Assembly (NCBI RefSeq): GCF_022539315.1
Contig: NC_066333.1
Location: forward strand, 7,077,501 to 7,141,500
Origin: Serinus canaria
Lineage: Eukaryota; Chordata; Aves; Passeriformes; Fringillidae
Direction: 5' to 3'
Length of the DNA stretch: 64,000 nt
Shown here: positions 1 to 13,200 of the stretch, in pieces
How positions within the stretch are numbered: the first letter of the stretch is position 1
Layout of the letters: the number at the start of each line of letters is the position of its first letter
Program-made: the position numbers and the translations under genes
Notes under the pieces: generated by a model
Database searches by the model: none
The model's input: only the letters and a program-made list of their open reading frames with translations
Told to the model about the DNA's origin: nothing

Positions 1-1121
1 TACTGAATGCAAATTCAATACAAGATATAAAGCAGATCCTAATGGAGATATCATAGTGATATGTGTTAGAGGAAGCAAAGAATCAAAGGGAGCAGAAGGA
101 AGCAGTGTCAGCATGTGTGGGTTGAAATCCCAGCGTAAGAAGAATGTGCTTTGGGCACTGTGGTATTGATTGGCTGAATGGGGTGGTGACATGAGTGGGA
201 TGGCAATGAGACAGGTTGGGCAAAGGAATGGAGGAAATCAAATCATAACAGAAGGCTGGGGCTGGTGTTGTTATTGTAATGGAGTTTGCTGAAGAAATGG
301 AGGTTTTCTGTCTCATATCAGATTGCTGCTTCGTGTCACTGACCAAAGAATCTGCAACACCAGCAGCAGCTCTTGATTTAATCCTGAGCAGGGGATGGGC
401 ACAAAACTTGGCTAAAGATAGGAGGGTGTCTGGTTTGGTTTTTGTTATGAGAGCTTCTCTTAAATAGTGATTGTAACACAGTCAGAGGAGAGGGGAGAGG
501 TTACACAGGGAAATCTATATCATCAACTTTTTAATAAAAGAAGTGCATTAAAATCATAAACTAAGGAAAATGTTTGTAGGTGTCAGGGAGGCAGCCGAGG
601 TTGTATTGCTGCTGTGCAGTAAATATACAACTCCAGCTGAGAAACACCTTAGGAGCATTTAAAAAATGAAGAGAAAATACTAGAGTGGAATATTGATTTA
701 TTTTTTTCTTTAGGAAAAGGCTTTAAGATAACAGTGAAAGCTTATCCAAGCGAGGAAAATGCAGAAGAATATAAATTCAGGGCAGTTAAATGTAGACTTC
801 AAAAAAACAATAGCACAACAAGAGACTTCTGCAGAGAAGCTCTCTGTGGGCACAGGCTGTGAGGGCATTTTTGCTCTATGTCAGAAGCAAAAAAACTGGT
901 ATGAACTGGTGGTGCCAGGCTATAACAGGTGTAAAAGAGCAGCTCCAGGTCTGAGCTGGAGTGGGTAGTTATGGCATGTGAGGTGTTTGGCCGCTCTCTG
1001 CAGGGAGATTCCAGAGCTGGCTGGAATTCCCAGGGCCTTGGGCCTGGCTGCAGTCCCACCACATTGCTGATATTTCTCCAGCCTTCAAAGCTCATTTTTC
1101 TGCCGTTTCTGATTTGGTCAG
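1..1121 (+). other. CTNNBL1: CTNNBL1 intron 2, 3' part
   Basis: This is the right-hand part of the intron before the first visible exon. I searched it in all frames for the acidic exon 2 sequence (the KKRLLQIIDRDG region of mammals) and did not find it, so exon 2 must lie left of the window. It ends with a TTTGGTCAG acceptor. The short open frames here resemble nothing known. Confidence 0.8.
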
Positions 1122-1228
1122 GAGGAACCTTTGGATGAAAGTTCAGTGAAGAAGATGATTCTCACCTTTGAGAAGAGATCCTACAAAAACCAGGAGCTGC
1201 GGATTAAGTTTCCTGATAATCCAGAGAA
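1122..1228 (+). CDS. CTNNBL1: CTNNBL1 coding exon 3
   Basis: 107 nt, reading EEPLDESSVKK... to ...KFPDNPE plus two bases of a split Lys codon, about residues 74-109 of the full protein. The acceptor is TTTGGTCAG/GAG and the donor AA/GTAAGA. It is almost identical to the mammalian protein. This segment joins the acidic N-terminal tail to the first helices of the ARM-like domain. Confidence 0.96.
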
Positions 1229-4200
1229 GTAAGACTATACTTAACTTTTTTCCTTTGATTTTAGGTGTAAGCCTAAATCAATTGCTGGAATATAGAGATG
1301 TTTTCAGTTACATAAGGCTTATGTAACAGCAGTTACTGCCTTGTAGTTCTTTTAAATATTATTTTAAACTGGCTTTGTTAATTAAAAATGGCTTTGTTGA
1401 GACTCTGGTGGGGCCAATATATGGCTGGCAGCACAAAAACCATCAGCAATAATTAAAGGTTTCATTCCATCATTTGATGTGAAGATGTGTGCTTGCATAC
1501 CAGCCAGAGAGGTTTGTGTGGGGAAGAAATTATTTCATGTTACCCAGTGCTGTGGTGAGCAGAACAGCTGGATGAGTACTGAGAGCCAGATGTGTATTTG
1601 TGTTCTTGAAGCCTCTTCCTCCCTTCAAGGTGTTCTGTTATTCACATTAAAGGGATTTCTTCCTACAGTTCAATGCCATTATTTTTTGTCCAGTTTGCTG
1701 TCCTTCCCCTTACCCAGATTATATTTATGGACTTCAGACTCATACAACCCACATACTAATATGTGCTAGCTAGGGAGGGTGCAATGCTCTGCAGAATTTA
1801 TTTTATAAGCAGGTTTTCTCATGTGTTTTTGCAGCATCTTGACTTTAATTTCTTCTTGAAATTCTAGAACTGATTTACAAAATTGGAACAAATCTGCTTA
1901 TTTACTCTGTGTAAATTATACAGCAGAAATGTTTATGCTGCTTCAGGATTAAACTTCAAGGGGCAGGTGTAGGACAGAGAGGATAGAAATGCTGGTACCA
2001 TGTGCACCTGGGATGACAAGTCCTATGTGGTGTCTCCTGGAAGGTAGTGGTCTCTTCTTGCCTTTTTGTTACCCTTTTTTGTCTTGCCTCAGGTTTATGG
2101 AGTCAGAACTGGATTTAAATGACATAATTCAGGAAATGCACGTGATCGCGACGATGCCCGGCCTGTATCACCTGCTGGTGGAGCTGAACGCTGTGCAGTC
2201 TCTGCTTGGGCTGCTGGGACATGACAACACAGATATCCTTCAGTTGTTAAAGCAGCTCTCATGGGGGAGGCTTTCTACAGACTTTTCTGTAATCTCTCAT
2301 ATCCTCTTTCCCAGGCTTCTGTAGATGTTTTTCTCCTCTTCCCACCTCACTGAATTTATGTGTTGGTTTTTCATTTTTTTCCCAGTGAAAGCCCTCTTTG
2401 TTCAAGTAATATTGATTCTGATTTTTTTTTCAGTGCTGTTATTCTCCTTTCTTGTTTTATGACCCTTTCATCTAGTTTTGAGTGGCAGTGTTAAGAGTGT
2501 TAGTGGATGAGCAACACAGGAGAAGTGAAGGCCTGGGCTGAGCAGCAATAATCTCAGACTGCAAACTTTGGAATAGCCCCAGTGAAAATTAAACTCTTTT
2601 ACCCCTTCTTGCTGAGAGCTGGGCTGTCAGGCTGTCAGCTGTTTGTCATGGATTACCTCACCACATGCTTCACCTTAGTTTGTAAATGTGCCCTCTTCAT
2701 ATGCCCATACCTTTAGTTTGGTGTGCACAGAGCTCAAGGCTGTGGGTGGCCCCTCTGGTTAAGTACATATCCAGAGACAATTCCATTTCCATGCTCAGTG
2801 AGGTCCAGTGTCACTGACCCTGATCCCTCTGTGCACCTGGCTCTTGTACCTCTGGAGCTCTGAGGGCATCTGAGAAAGAGCTTTCTATTTATGTAGTGTT
2901 GATCAAAACCAGTGCCATTTTTGAGCCTCCTGGTGCCTTGATGCTTAACTGTCAGCTGGGAACTGGCACTATGCCCAGCTTGCCACTGTGCAGTCTGTAA
3001 AAGCAGACCTCAGACCGCTTTGCTTGTAAAATATTCTACAGCAGATTAAGCTGAAAAATTGTTACATGACTTGGGAGATTGCATGCCTGTGTCCTGGAAA
3101 TATCTGTGGGTGGAGGGAGCAGTGAAGCCGTGTGGAAAGGGCACTGCGTGTCGACTTGGGACTCAGGCAGTCCTTTTTCCATTTTTATTGATCCATGGCC
3201 TTAGGAAGGTAATTTATTCTTTGCTTCTTTATGTGTAAAGCAGGAGATAACACTTACAGCTTTCCTGAGGTGTTTTGGAATATACAATGTGAAAAGGCCT
3301 GTTAGTGCTGCATGTTGTGGTCTGATGCACAGATCTTGGTTTTCTTTTTTAGCACTTTTCTTTATAGCACTATCTATTGAGAATTCATAATTCATTCTTT
3401 CTAAGTGGGTGCAGTGATCAGAAGCTAAAACCAAAACATAAATATTTTATTGCATGCCAGTTTATATTAGTGAGCACTGTGTTTGTGTATTTTGACTTGC
3501 ATCAGGTAGAACCTTGATGTGGTGAATGCTGTTCCCTGCAAAACAGTAAACCCCACAGCTTCCCTTATCCAAGATCTGCAAGGAAATGGCTCTCTGTTAA
3601 CAATTTATGTTGTACAGAGGGAAGCTCCTCCCATGCAAATCCAATTTTGTGGTTACTGTGGTTTAATTATTTATTTTATACCAGACACCACAGACTTCTT
3701 TGTACTATGTGCTTTTGTACTGAATTTCTCATTCATAGGGAAAAAAGGAACTGTGGGAATATTGACTGGGATAGCAGAGCTGTTTTCCAGATAAAGTGCA
3801 CCATAGTACAGTTTGCTTTGTCCTGTCTGCCATGGAAAGCTTTGTGCTCTGGTCACTGCTGCTGTCAAAAACTTGTCAGGGTTTCCAGTGTGAACTCTTT
3901 TTATTTGGTTCTCAACTTGCCTATCAGTGAGTTTATGGGTATGAATTTTGCCTGAGAACTGCAATTTTGGGAAAGGTATATTTCTTGTTATAAAACTGCT
4001 GAAGTGTTTTGAGCTCCACTGGAAGCAGAGACTGCTGCTGTTCACATATAGGGTACAAGCTATTGAAGTGAAGCATCTAGACATAAAACTGAATTGATAC
4101 AGCTCAGGTTTTCTAATGATGTTTTGTTAAAACAAATGGGAAAATATTTTTTAAAATGAGTTATTCAAGGAGAGAACTAAACAAATGGCTCTTCAGATGC

Positions 4201-7200
4201 AATTTAATTGTGGTGTCTTGAGGGACTAATGCAAGGAGACAAAAGCAGTGTCCAGGGGGAGCAAATAATCTGCTGAATGATTCATACGGTTTTACACAAA
4301 ACATGTGAATGAAAGATGATCACCAACAAGATTTTATTAATGAAAGACTTGAAAGCTTCAAGCGAGGCTTTGCTTTGCTATCTCCTAAATTTTATAGGAC
4401 AGCTGATACTCTCACTGCAAGCTTCAACAGAAGCTTCCCAGACAGGAATGCCCTGCATGATGAACTCTGCTGAATTCTTTGCTGTGCACTCTCAAGAGAA
4501 CTTGGTTCAGTTATCTTTGTAGCACCCAGGAGACAGCAGAAATCTTCAACTGATTCCTCCCTGAGCTTTCTCTCCCATGAGCTGATGAAATCCCATTCCT
4601 TCAATTTGTCCTCATCCATCCTGTATTAACCCCTAGACCATCTCAGTGGTCCTCTGCTCTCCCAAACACAGTATGTCAAGGCCTCTCTTTTATTGGGAGA
4701 GCCCACAACAGAACAAAATATTCTGCAAGTTGCCCCATGAGTGCCAAGGAGACCATCAGAATTCCTTCTGTTGACTTGCTGGTTTTGCTGTTACTAGTGC
4801 ACTCTAGTGTGTGATTAGACTTTGTCACTGCAGTGACACTCTGCTGAGGTGACACTTGCCTGAAGTGACACGCTGGTGGCTCTCCTGCAGCTCATCCAGC
4901 AGAAGGTCCAGGCTCTCTCTTGCAGAGCTCACCTCTCCAGCCAGCCCCAGCCCATGGCTGAACCTCACTTAGAAAAGACAGATGAAAATACTTTTCCTGT
5001 TGCTGCTTGTGTATCTGAGCAAATGTGCAAATAGGAGACCTGGGAGCTGCTTTGTCAGCCTGGGCACTTGAGAGAGATCCATCACAGAGTGGTTATTTAG
5101 GACATTGAGAAAACCACATCTCCTGCTCTGCCCTTGGGATGCAGGCAGGATTGATCAGTGTGTCTGAGAGAATAGGGAAGTGGGTCTAATGAGCTGGAAT
5201 ATGTCTTGTCCTACAAGGGAGCTGTGCAGCAGGCAGGGGAGCTGTGTGTTATGCAGCCCAGAGTTAATGAGTGAAAATTGGGCTGGCAGAAGCTCTGCTG
5301 TTCCTGTGAGGGCTGTGGTTTGAGGAGTGTGCTGCCCTAATTGGGCTGGGCAGAGGGGGGTGATGCTCCTGCTGCCGGCGCTGCCCTTGTTAGGTGTGTG
5401 TGTGTATCAGGTTAGCAGGGCCATCACTGAGAGCAGAATACCCAAATCACATTATTATAACTCATTTCTCTTTGCATGTGTTCAGTCTTGACAATGCAAG
5501 ATGGTGCTTCCTTAGACCAACTCCAGCATGTTTGATTTGAAAAAAATAAGTAACTACCACAAAGAAACAGTAAAATTGCCTGAACAGTAAGCACAGAATC
5601 ACATTTGTTTTTATCATTCCTAATTGTTCAGATTCCCTAATTTTAGCACTTCTGGGGAAGGTCTGCTGCAGTAGTCTGTGTGTTCTTGTGTCTGTTATCC
5701 TGTGCCCCGCTGCTGTGATTGTAATGCATTGTATCACCTCGCTGGCAATGCCAGTTGCTTTGGGGTCATGTCATGGACACATTGGCCTAAGAGCCATCTG
5801 CTATTGATACTAAATACATTTGCCTTCCTGTTAGTTGTCCTTAACACCCAGCACATGTTTCCATAGCTGTGGTTGACTTGCTGCAAGAGCTGACTGATAT
5901 TGATACTCTCCATGAGAGTGAAGAAGGAGCTGAAGTCCTCATAGATGCTCTTGTAAGTAGGAAACCCCAAATTATTTCAGTGCCTCAACATCTGCCTCAG
6001 CCCAGCAAGGAACACTAACCATCCTACTGTCTGCAGCTGTGTCTGGGTGTCTTTGCTGCCAGCATTGTGCTGGAGATAGCCAGGAGAAGCCTGTTCTGAA
6101 CCTGAGACCATGATGGCTGTTTTTGATGAAATGCTAGAGTTTGGGGAGTGGGTGGTTGCACCATTTGCACATTGTTGCACCACTGCTTTTTTTGGAAGGA
6201 ATGCTGTCATACTGCAAAATTTGTGTAGGCTAGGGGATCTTTTGGTGCAGGGAGGGAGAATGTAGTAATAATATTTATGACTTGGACAGTATCCAATTGA
6301 AAACAGGAGCTTTGTTTGCATTTTCCTTCTCTTCTGTTAAAAAAGTGTGACCTGGGTTCACTAATGGAGAGCTCAAGTTTGTTACCCAAAGGACAGTGAT
6401 GCCTTGTGATCTTTCAATCTCACCTCTTGCACAGGAGACTGGTTGTTTTCTACCCAGTAACTCTTGTTTCAAGCCCAAAAATCTGGGCTTGAACTGGGGC
6501 ACCTGTCAGTGATGGTTGGAATTTTTCTTAACAAGAAGTAAAAACTTGAAAGTTTTCATGTAGCAGAGCAAATGAACTTTAAGGGTGGAGGAGGGTACAG
6601 AGGTACGGATCCCTTTTGGCATAGAGAGTTAACCAACCCAGAAAATTACTCAGGTGGGTAGCAGATGCATTGTTTGGTGTTAAGTGTTCCTTGCACACTT
6701 AACCCTCTGAGTGCCTCTTGGCCTCTGTGGGGGTGGATTTTCCCTTTTCCTGCTGTTTCTGCTGGATGCCTCCTGCTCCCCAGCTGCAGAAGAGGAATGA
6801 ATACAAACCCCTCAGAGAGGTGATGCCCAGCCAAACATGAGTTTTACAGGTCTGTCCTACCTTGGAGCTGGTGAATTGCTGCCTTTGACCATCGCTATGG
6901 CTGTGTCTGGTTCTGTAACTATTGTGTTGAATTTGGAAGACAGGAAATTACGGTTTTTCTTTTGTTTGCTTTGTTTGGCTGCTCTGTTTTCTCCTACAAT
7001 CCTTGTCCAGTCACTATAACATTACCTTCCAGAGGTTAATGACAGTGCCCAGAGCCCAGTTCCTCCAGCTGGCCTCTGGGCTGTTGTTAATTACTCTGCC
7101 TCGGTGGGGAGATTGCTGGGTGAAGGAAATGGGAGAGAGGAGCTGCTACAGAAGATGTTTTCTATAAAATATGTGGAGAGGTAGTAAATCAAGTGAAGTT

Positions 7201-10200
7201 CTTTCTGTTTTCATTGTCACCAGCCCGCTGATAATAGCCATGTTTAGAGGTTTCATTGTCCTGCTTGAAAGAAACAGGTCAGGGCTATCTTGGGAGAAAT
7301 GTTTAGATATGTGCGTTTTAGATTACTTTTTTTTTAAAGAAAGTAGGTAAAAGGTTGTAGGGTATCTGAAGATTGTTGCATTGTTTTCTGCAGCAGCCCA
7401 TATATGTGTTTTTTCCACATATTTACTGGGCCCAAAGCTGGTTAAGAGTGTTTGAATTGGTAATGTTATTTTGTTTAACTGTTCCAAGCTCACGTCCACA
7501 ATGGAAAGTTTGCCAGGGTCAAGCTGGGACTCTTTCCAATTCCTGTTTTAAAGGTGTATTTTAGGTGTGAGCTCTGTGATTCAGGGTCTCCCCCTTGCCT
7601 CTCTAGTTTTTCTAAACTCACTGAAGTCACCTTGGTGCATTCATCTTGAGAGAATTTAGCTGCAGGACTTCAGCTGGTAACAGTTCAGCTCTTGGGTTTG
7701 GATCTGTGTGTGAGCATTGTTCTGTCAGATTTTGTACCTGTTAGGTGGAAGGTCTAGCAGCAATGTATGCAGGCAGGCAGCAGTGACCAGCTGCTCGCAG
7801 AGCTGACAGTTCTCCCATCCACAGTGGTTGTGAGCCTCATGCTTCAGAATTCTGAGGGATTATTAGTGTCTGGCAGAGTGTTTCCTTCATATTCTTCTTT
7901 TCATTCTTATTTCCTATCTCTTTATCTTTTCCATGACCCTGGGGATGTAGGTGGAGGGCCAGGTCGTGGCCTTGTTGGTCCAGAATTTAGAGCGCCTGGA
8001 TGAAAGTGTGAAGGAGGAGGCTGATGGTGTCCACAACACCCTGGGTAAGTGGCTGCTGCACAGCCCCTTGCTTCTTTCTGTGGTTTGTACCAAGGGGTGT
8101 GAGTTACCCCTTCCTTTCCCCCCCTCCTCTTTTTCTCTTGGACTGCCAGCACTGCAGTACAGGATTTGGTACAGCTTTTATTCAAGCACAGCTTGGAATC
8201 ACTTGTCCCTGGAGCCAGAGTTTGTCCTTTTTCCCATGGCTGCATGAAAGGTGTCTCTTCCCAAACCAACTGTGTTGGGAGGTGCAGATACATGGATCAC
8301 TGCACTGCACCAGAGGCAATCACAGAACTGTTCAGGTTGGTAAAGCTCTCTAAGATCACTGAGTCCAGCTATTAACCCAGCACTTCCAAGGCCACCACTA
8401 AACCATGTCCCAAAGTGCCACATCTACACAGCTTGTAAAAACCTCCAGGAAAGTGCTCCACTGTCCATGTATTTACTATGAACATATCTGTGAGCTGTAC
8501 TTTGTTTCTGTCTTAACAATATATTTAACTTTCAGGTAGTAAAACATTTGCAACTCATGGAAGGACATAACTGCCCCTCTGCTCCCTGATCTTTGCACAG
8601 CACAGAACCACTGCAGGGTGGTGCCCCTGCTGGCAGTCACACCATCACCCACTCCTTGCACTCCTTTGGGATTGTAATCTCCCAGGACTGCAAGAATGAG
8701 AGAGCCTGGAAACATGAGAATTGTAATTTTTGGTGGGGAGAACCGTCTGTTTTCTGTCTTTCTTCCCAGGAATCGTGGAGAACATGGCAGAGTTCAGGCC
8801 AGAGATGTGCACAGAGGCTGCACAGCAGGGCCTCATGCAGTGGCTGCTCAAGAGGCTGAAGGTGAGCTGGTTCCTCACTTTCCTTCTGCAGGCCAGTTAG
8901 CACAAAAACTAGGTCAAGAAAAACCAGTTGTGCTTGTGTGTGTTGTAAAAGTTAAGGACAAAAAGTTATAGTTCAGGGTCTGTGTCCTCAGCAGTATTAG
9001 TTGAAAGAGACACACTTAGGTTTTGTCTTTATAAATGACTTGCAGTAGAAATTGTCTTTTTTGTCTTTTCATATGATTCATGTATGTTGGATTTCAATGT
9101 GTGAGATCTGTAGGACTACGAAAGCTGACCAGTGAGAGGGGACACTAATATTAATCATTTAATGGTTTTTGCTTCCCACATTTCTAACAATTTTTGAGTT
9201 TTAAGTGATTGTCTGTGTTTAAATGCTGCTGAGGGTGGCTTTTGCTTTGAACTCGGCTAATTGCCTTTTAAATTAAAAGCTGCTTTTCATACACTGCATC
9301 CTTTGACAGCGTGTTACACACTTTAACTCTGTCTTGTGTGAAAAAATGCCTAAAAATTCACTGGAAAATGCTGTAGAAAAAGAATGGATAGTTCAGTCCT
9401 CTCACAGAAATAGTAAAGGAAATATAGCAAAGAAATTCTGGCTGTTCTCTAACCTGTCAGTAAGGCATTAGCACTTCCATGCTTAAATGTCTGCATGATT
9501 AGAAAGCCTCTGAATTCCAGAAATTCTTCATCAGCTGTGTAAGTGCAGGTACCCCTCTGTGCACTTCACATCCGTGTTAGCAGAAGTAATCTGTAATTTC
9601 TCACTACAGGTAGAAACATAATTATGTTCTTTGCTTAAAAAGAAAAAGTGAAGTTAATTTTAGTCTTGGCAGGTAGGTACTGCTGCCTGCCTTGGAATTG
9701 CTGTGGCAGCTGAAAGACTGAAAAAAGTGTGAAAGCAAAATAATCCCAGCTAGGATTCCCCTGCTTGGTGCCACAGAACATGAATGCTCAATGGCATTCA
9801 AAGCTTGTGCAGGATGTGTCTGTTGGGTTCCCTGGCTGTGTTAATCGCTGGATTTGGGATGTAGGATGAGGCAGGGCTTTTTCTTGCCTGTACAGGGTTG
9901 TGGGGAGCTAATGAACCCCTCTCCAGCTGCTTTGGCTCTTGGCAGTGCTTGGTCTTGAATCTCTCTCCCCGACAGATGTGTTTGGGATTAACCCAGGATT
10001 GCAGCAGCTGGGTAGAGCTGCTGTGGAATGTCTCTGGGATAAGTTTTAAGATCAGGGTTCTGTCTGAGCAGTGATGAGGACATCTGGCACACAGCACAGA
10101 GCATGACTTTCTGTTTCCTGACAACATTTCAGGTCTTATAATTCTATTGTGACTGTCAGAGCTGCATCAGAAGGCTCAGGTGGAAAGCTTGTAGCTCACT

Positions 10201-13200
10201 TCTGCAAACACAAGCAGGTTTGATGATGTGTGCAGTCTTAGGAGATCAGAATGTTGTTTCCAAGGATTTGCAGGGCAGCAGTTGGTCACCCTGTGGCAGA
10301 AGGTGGCAGGGCTGTACAGCACCAAGCTTCCCCTCTCCCTCATGGTCTGCCTGGAGGTGTCACCTGGCTGCTGTAAATGTCATCTTCTGCAGAGTGGTTG
10401 AGGATCATTCTACAGAGTGGTTGGGGATCATTTGGAATCAAAAGCTTTATTTTAAAGTCAGTACTTGGTGGTGTTTGGGATCTTCTTGCTTTCTGTGTTT
10501 CCATGTGTTGCCTGGTGCTTGCACACCATGCTTTGTTCCTTGGCAGAAGGGTGGGGTGATTAGCCCAGCAGCCCTGCATAGGCAGGACTGTCCACCATGC
10601 TGCAGGGAGTTGTGTCTTTGGGGAAAAAACTGGGTGAAAAATGCTATGTTTTAAGCCTAGGACTTCTGTTTTTTCCCTTCTTGAGCAGTGGAGTATAAAT
10701 AGCTGATAACTGATGGTTTTTAAATTTGTTTTATTTTATGAATCTCTCAGTAAAACAGGTTGCATTATTATCTAATTGGTTAATGTTCAGTCTGTTTCTG
10801 TAGATGAAGCAGCTTTGGCAGCATGCAAAAACATTGGATCCAGTTCAGAATCCACTCTAGGGATTTTTTGAGGGGTTCAAATTCAGCCTTTTCATTTTAT
10901 TATGACTTTTTTAGCATATTTGAGGATGGAGGGAATATCTGAAATGGAAGTTATGTGATTGTGCAGGCAAAACCCATCTCATGTTCTTCTGACTGTGACA
11001 CTGATCCTCAGAGGAAACTCTGGCAGTTACTGTATGATGTTATTGTGACGTATGTTCTGAAATTCTGGTTTTGCTGACAGGCACGGACTTCCAGAACAGA
11101 GATAAGTGCCATGCACCCACTTCACATTGTGGAAAATGTATCACAGGAAAGAGATTCTGTGTGGCAAACAACTGGAGACTGTTCTTAGGGGTTTTGAGCC
11201 AACTTGGCCAAACGTACTGATGTAGGACCATGTGAAGAATCACAGTGGACCTTCTACATGTGTGCATGAGCCCACAAGCTCCTCCTATCGCCCCGAACTC
11301 AAATTGCTGCTGTCACTGAGGAAAACTGCAGAATTACTGCAGCTGTGTTTTATTTTATGTGCTGCTCATACATTTGGTGATTTAATTACTGTGTTCTTCA
11401 AATCAATGAGATGCTGAGGGCCGTGCCCTGATGGGTCTCTTATTCCTTCCACCACAGGCTAAGATGCCTTTTGATGCCAACAAGCTGTACTGCAGTGAGG
11501 TGCTGGCGATTCTGCTCCAGAATAATGATGGTGAGCCATGCCTGCCATATCTCTGTCAGTGAGGGCAGAATCCAGGCTTCTCTCAGATCACAGCAGCCCT
11601 TTTCTGCCTCCAGCTCTCCTTTGCTGCCTTAACTCTCCTCCATGCGCTCCCTTACCTCCACCCTCTCTTTCTCTGCAGCTTTGGTGCTCTGTCAAGCTGT
11701 ATTGATTTTGTTTGCTGATGTATCAGTGTTAGATGGCTGTAAAATCTGACAGTTAGCTTCATTTTTCTCTCTCTTTTCCCCCTTCCCCCCACCTCCGTCT
11801 AGACAACAGAGAATTGCTTGGGGAGCTGGATGGGATCGATGTGCTGCTTCAGCAGTTATCTGTGAGTAATTCCCACATGCCTTCTCTTCCATCAGGAGAC
11901 TGCTGGGCTGGGTGGGAGGAATGGAAAATATTTGGGGTGCTGTCCTAGCAGTGCTTCATATTTGGTGAGGCATAGTCCCCAAATACCTTCAATGTGGTGT
12001 GTCATCCATGGTCAGTGAGATGAATCCCTTCTGTAAAGATGTTAATGCTGAGGTGCACGGAAGGTAAATGATTACATTATAGTTTCATAGCAAGTTGGAG
12101 GTAGGCAGGGTTGGAATTGGTCCATCTTCAGCATGCTCCACTCCAAGCACAGAGCTGGCTGAAGGTACTGTGTTGCTAGCTCACCTCTGTTTCTTCAGGC
12201 AGTGCTGCCTGCAGCACCCTCAGGTATGAATTATGTATAAATCTCTGGTAATCAGCTTATCCACCTACTTGAGTGTGAATTTGCCCTTCCCCTTGCAGGC
12301 CCTATGTATTATCCTTTAAATCCTGCAGCAGGCTGCTGCACATTTGTGGGTGCACAGTCAGGGCAGCAAAGGGCAGCAGCTGCAGAGGATGCAGCAGTGA
12401 CCTGTCACTGGCTGACACCTGTCATGTGCTGGAGCTTTTGGTGCAAACTCTTCATGTGTGTTCTGCAACAGCACAGCCCAACATCTGGGGGTAATTTTGC
12501 TTTCTTTGTCATTCAGGTGTTTAAACGACACAATCCAAGTACAGCAGAGGAACAGGAAATGATGGAGAACCTGTTTGACTCCCTTTGCTCCTGCCTAATG
12601 CTCAGCTCCAACCGTGATCGCTTCCTGAAGGGTGAGGGTCTGCAGCTGATGAACCTGATGCTCAGGTACCTCATGAGCCTTCTGATTTCCTTCCTGCTTT
12701 TGATGTGCCAATACATATTCTAGCTAGATATTTGTGGTTTTATTTTAAAACTTGTGTTAGGATATTGGTCTGTCTTCTCCTTCTGGTTTTTTTTCCAGCA
12801 GGTAAGTAAGCTGGACTTTCTCAGACATGGAATCTCCACTCTTTGTCTTTAACTTTATTTCCTAAGAACTGAGGTTGCCGCAGTTGCTGCTGGAAAGCGG
12901 CAGATCTTTCATCTGGGTGTCTGCCACAGAGAATGCTGTAGGTCAGGTAAACCCTCTGAGGATTTAAATGACCTCTATGAGGACAGGAAAGGACCTTTGG
13001 ATGTCTATAGGGAAAACCTTTTTCCTTTTGTTCCCCAGTTCAGGCTCCACTGTGTTGTATAGCCTCTGAGCTGTTGAATTTTTGTGGATGCTGATACAAA
13101 AATTACTTTTGTGAATGGGGCATAAGTTTGCATTTCTTGTGCTGTGCTTTGTCACACCCTGAACCTCTGGGGCTTCTCTGCTCTCTCTCCACTTTTCCTT

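Larger units (their letters stand above)
2233..5854 (+). other. CTNNBL1: CTNNBL1 intron 4, U12-type AT-AC intron
   Basis: A 3,622-nt intron bounded by AT and AC. The donor ATATCCTT (2233-2240) equals the minor-spliceosome AT-AC consensus. TCCTTAAC (5838-5845) equals the U12 branch-site consensus, with the likely branch A about 10 nt before the CAC/ at 5854, the short spacing usual for U12 introns. There is no long pyrimidine tract. Only this pair of boundaries restores the family sequence ...HDNTD/VSIAVVDLL... (phase 1). The intron carries an antisense CR1 fragment at 4640-4970; otherwise it is ordinary AT-rich sequence. Confidence 0.93.

Noticed and set aside
2233..2324. Possible extension of exon 4 to the TAG at 2322.
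   Set aside because: It has no family match and ignores the perfect U12 donor; it would be the intron-retention product, not the normal exon.
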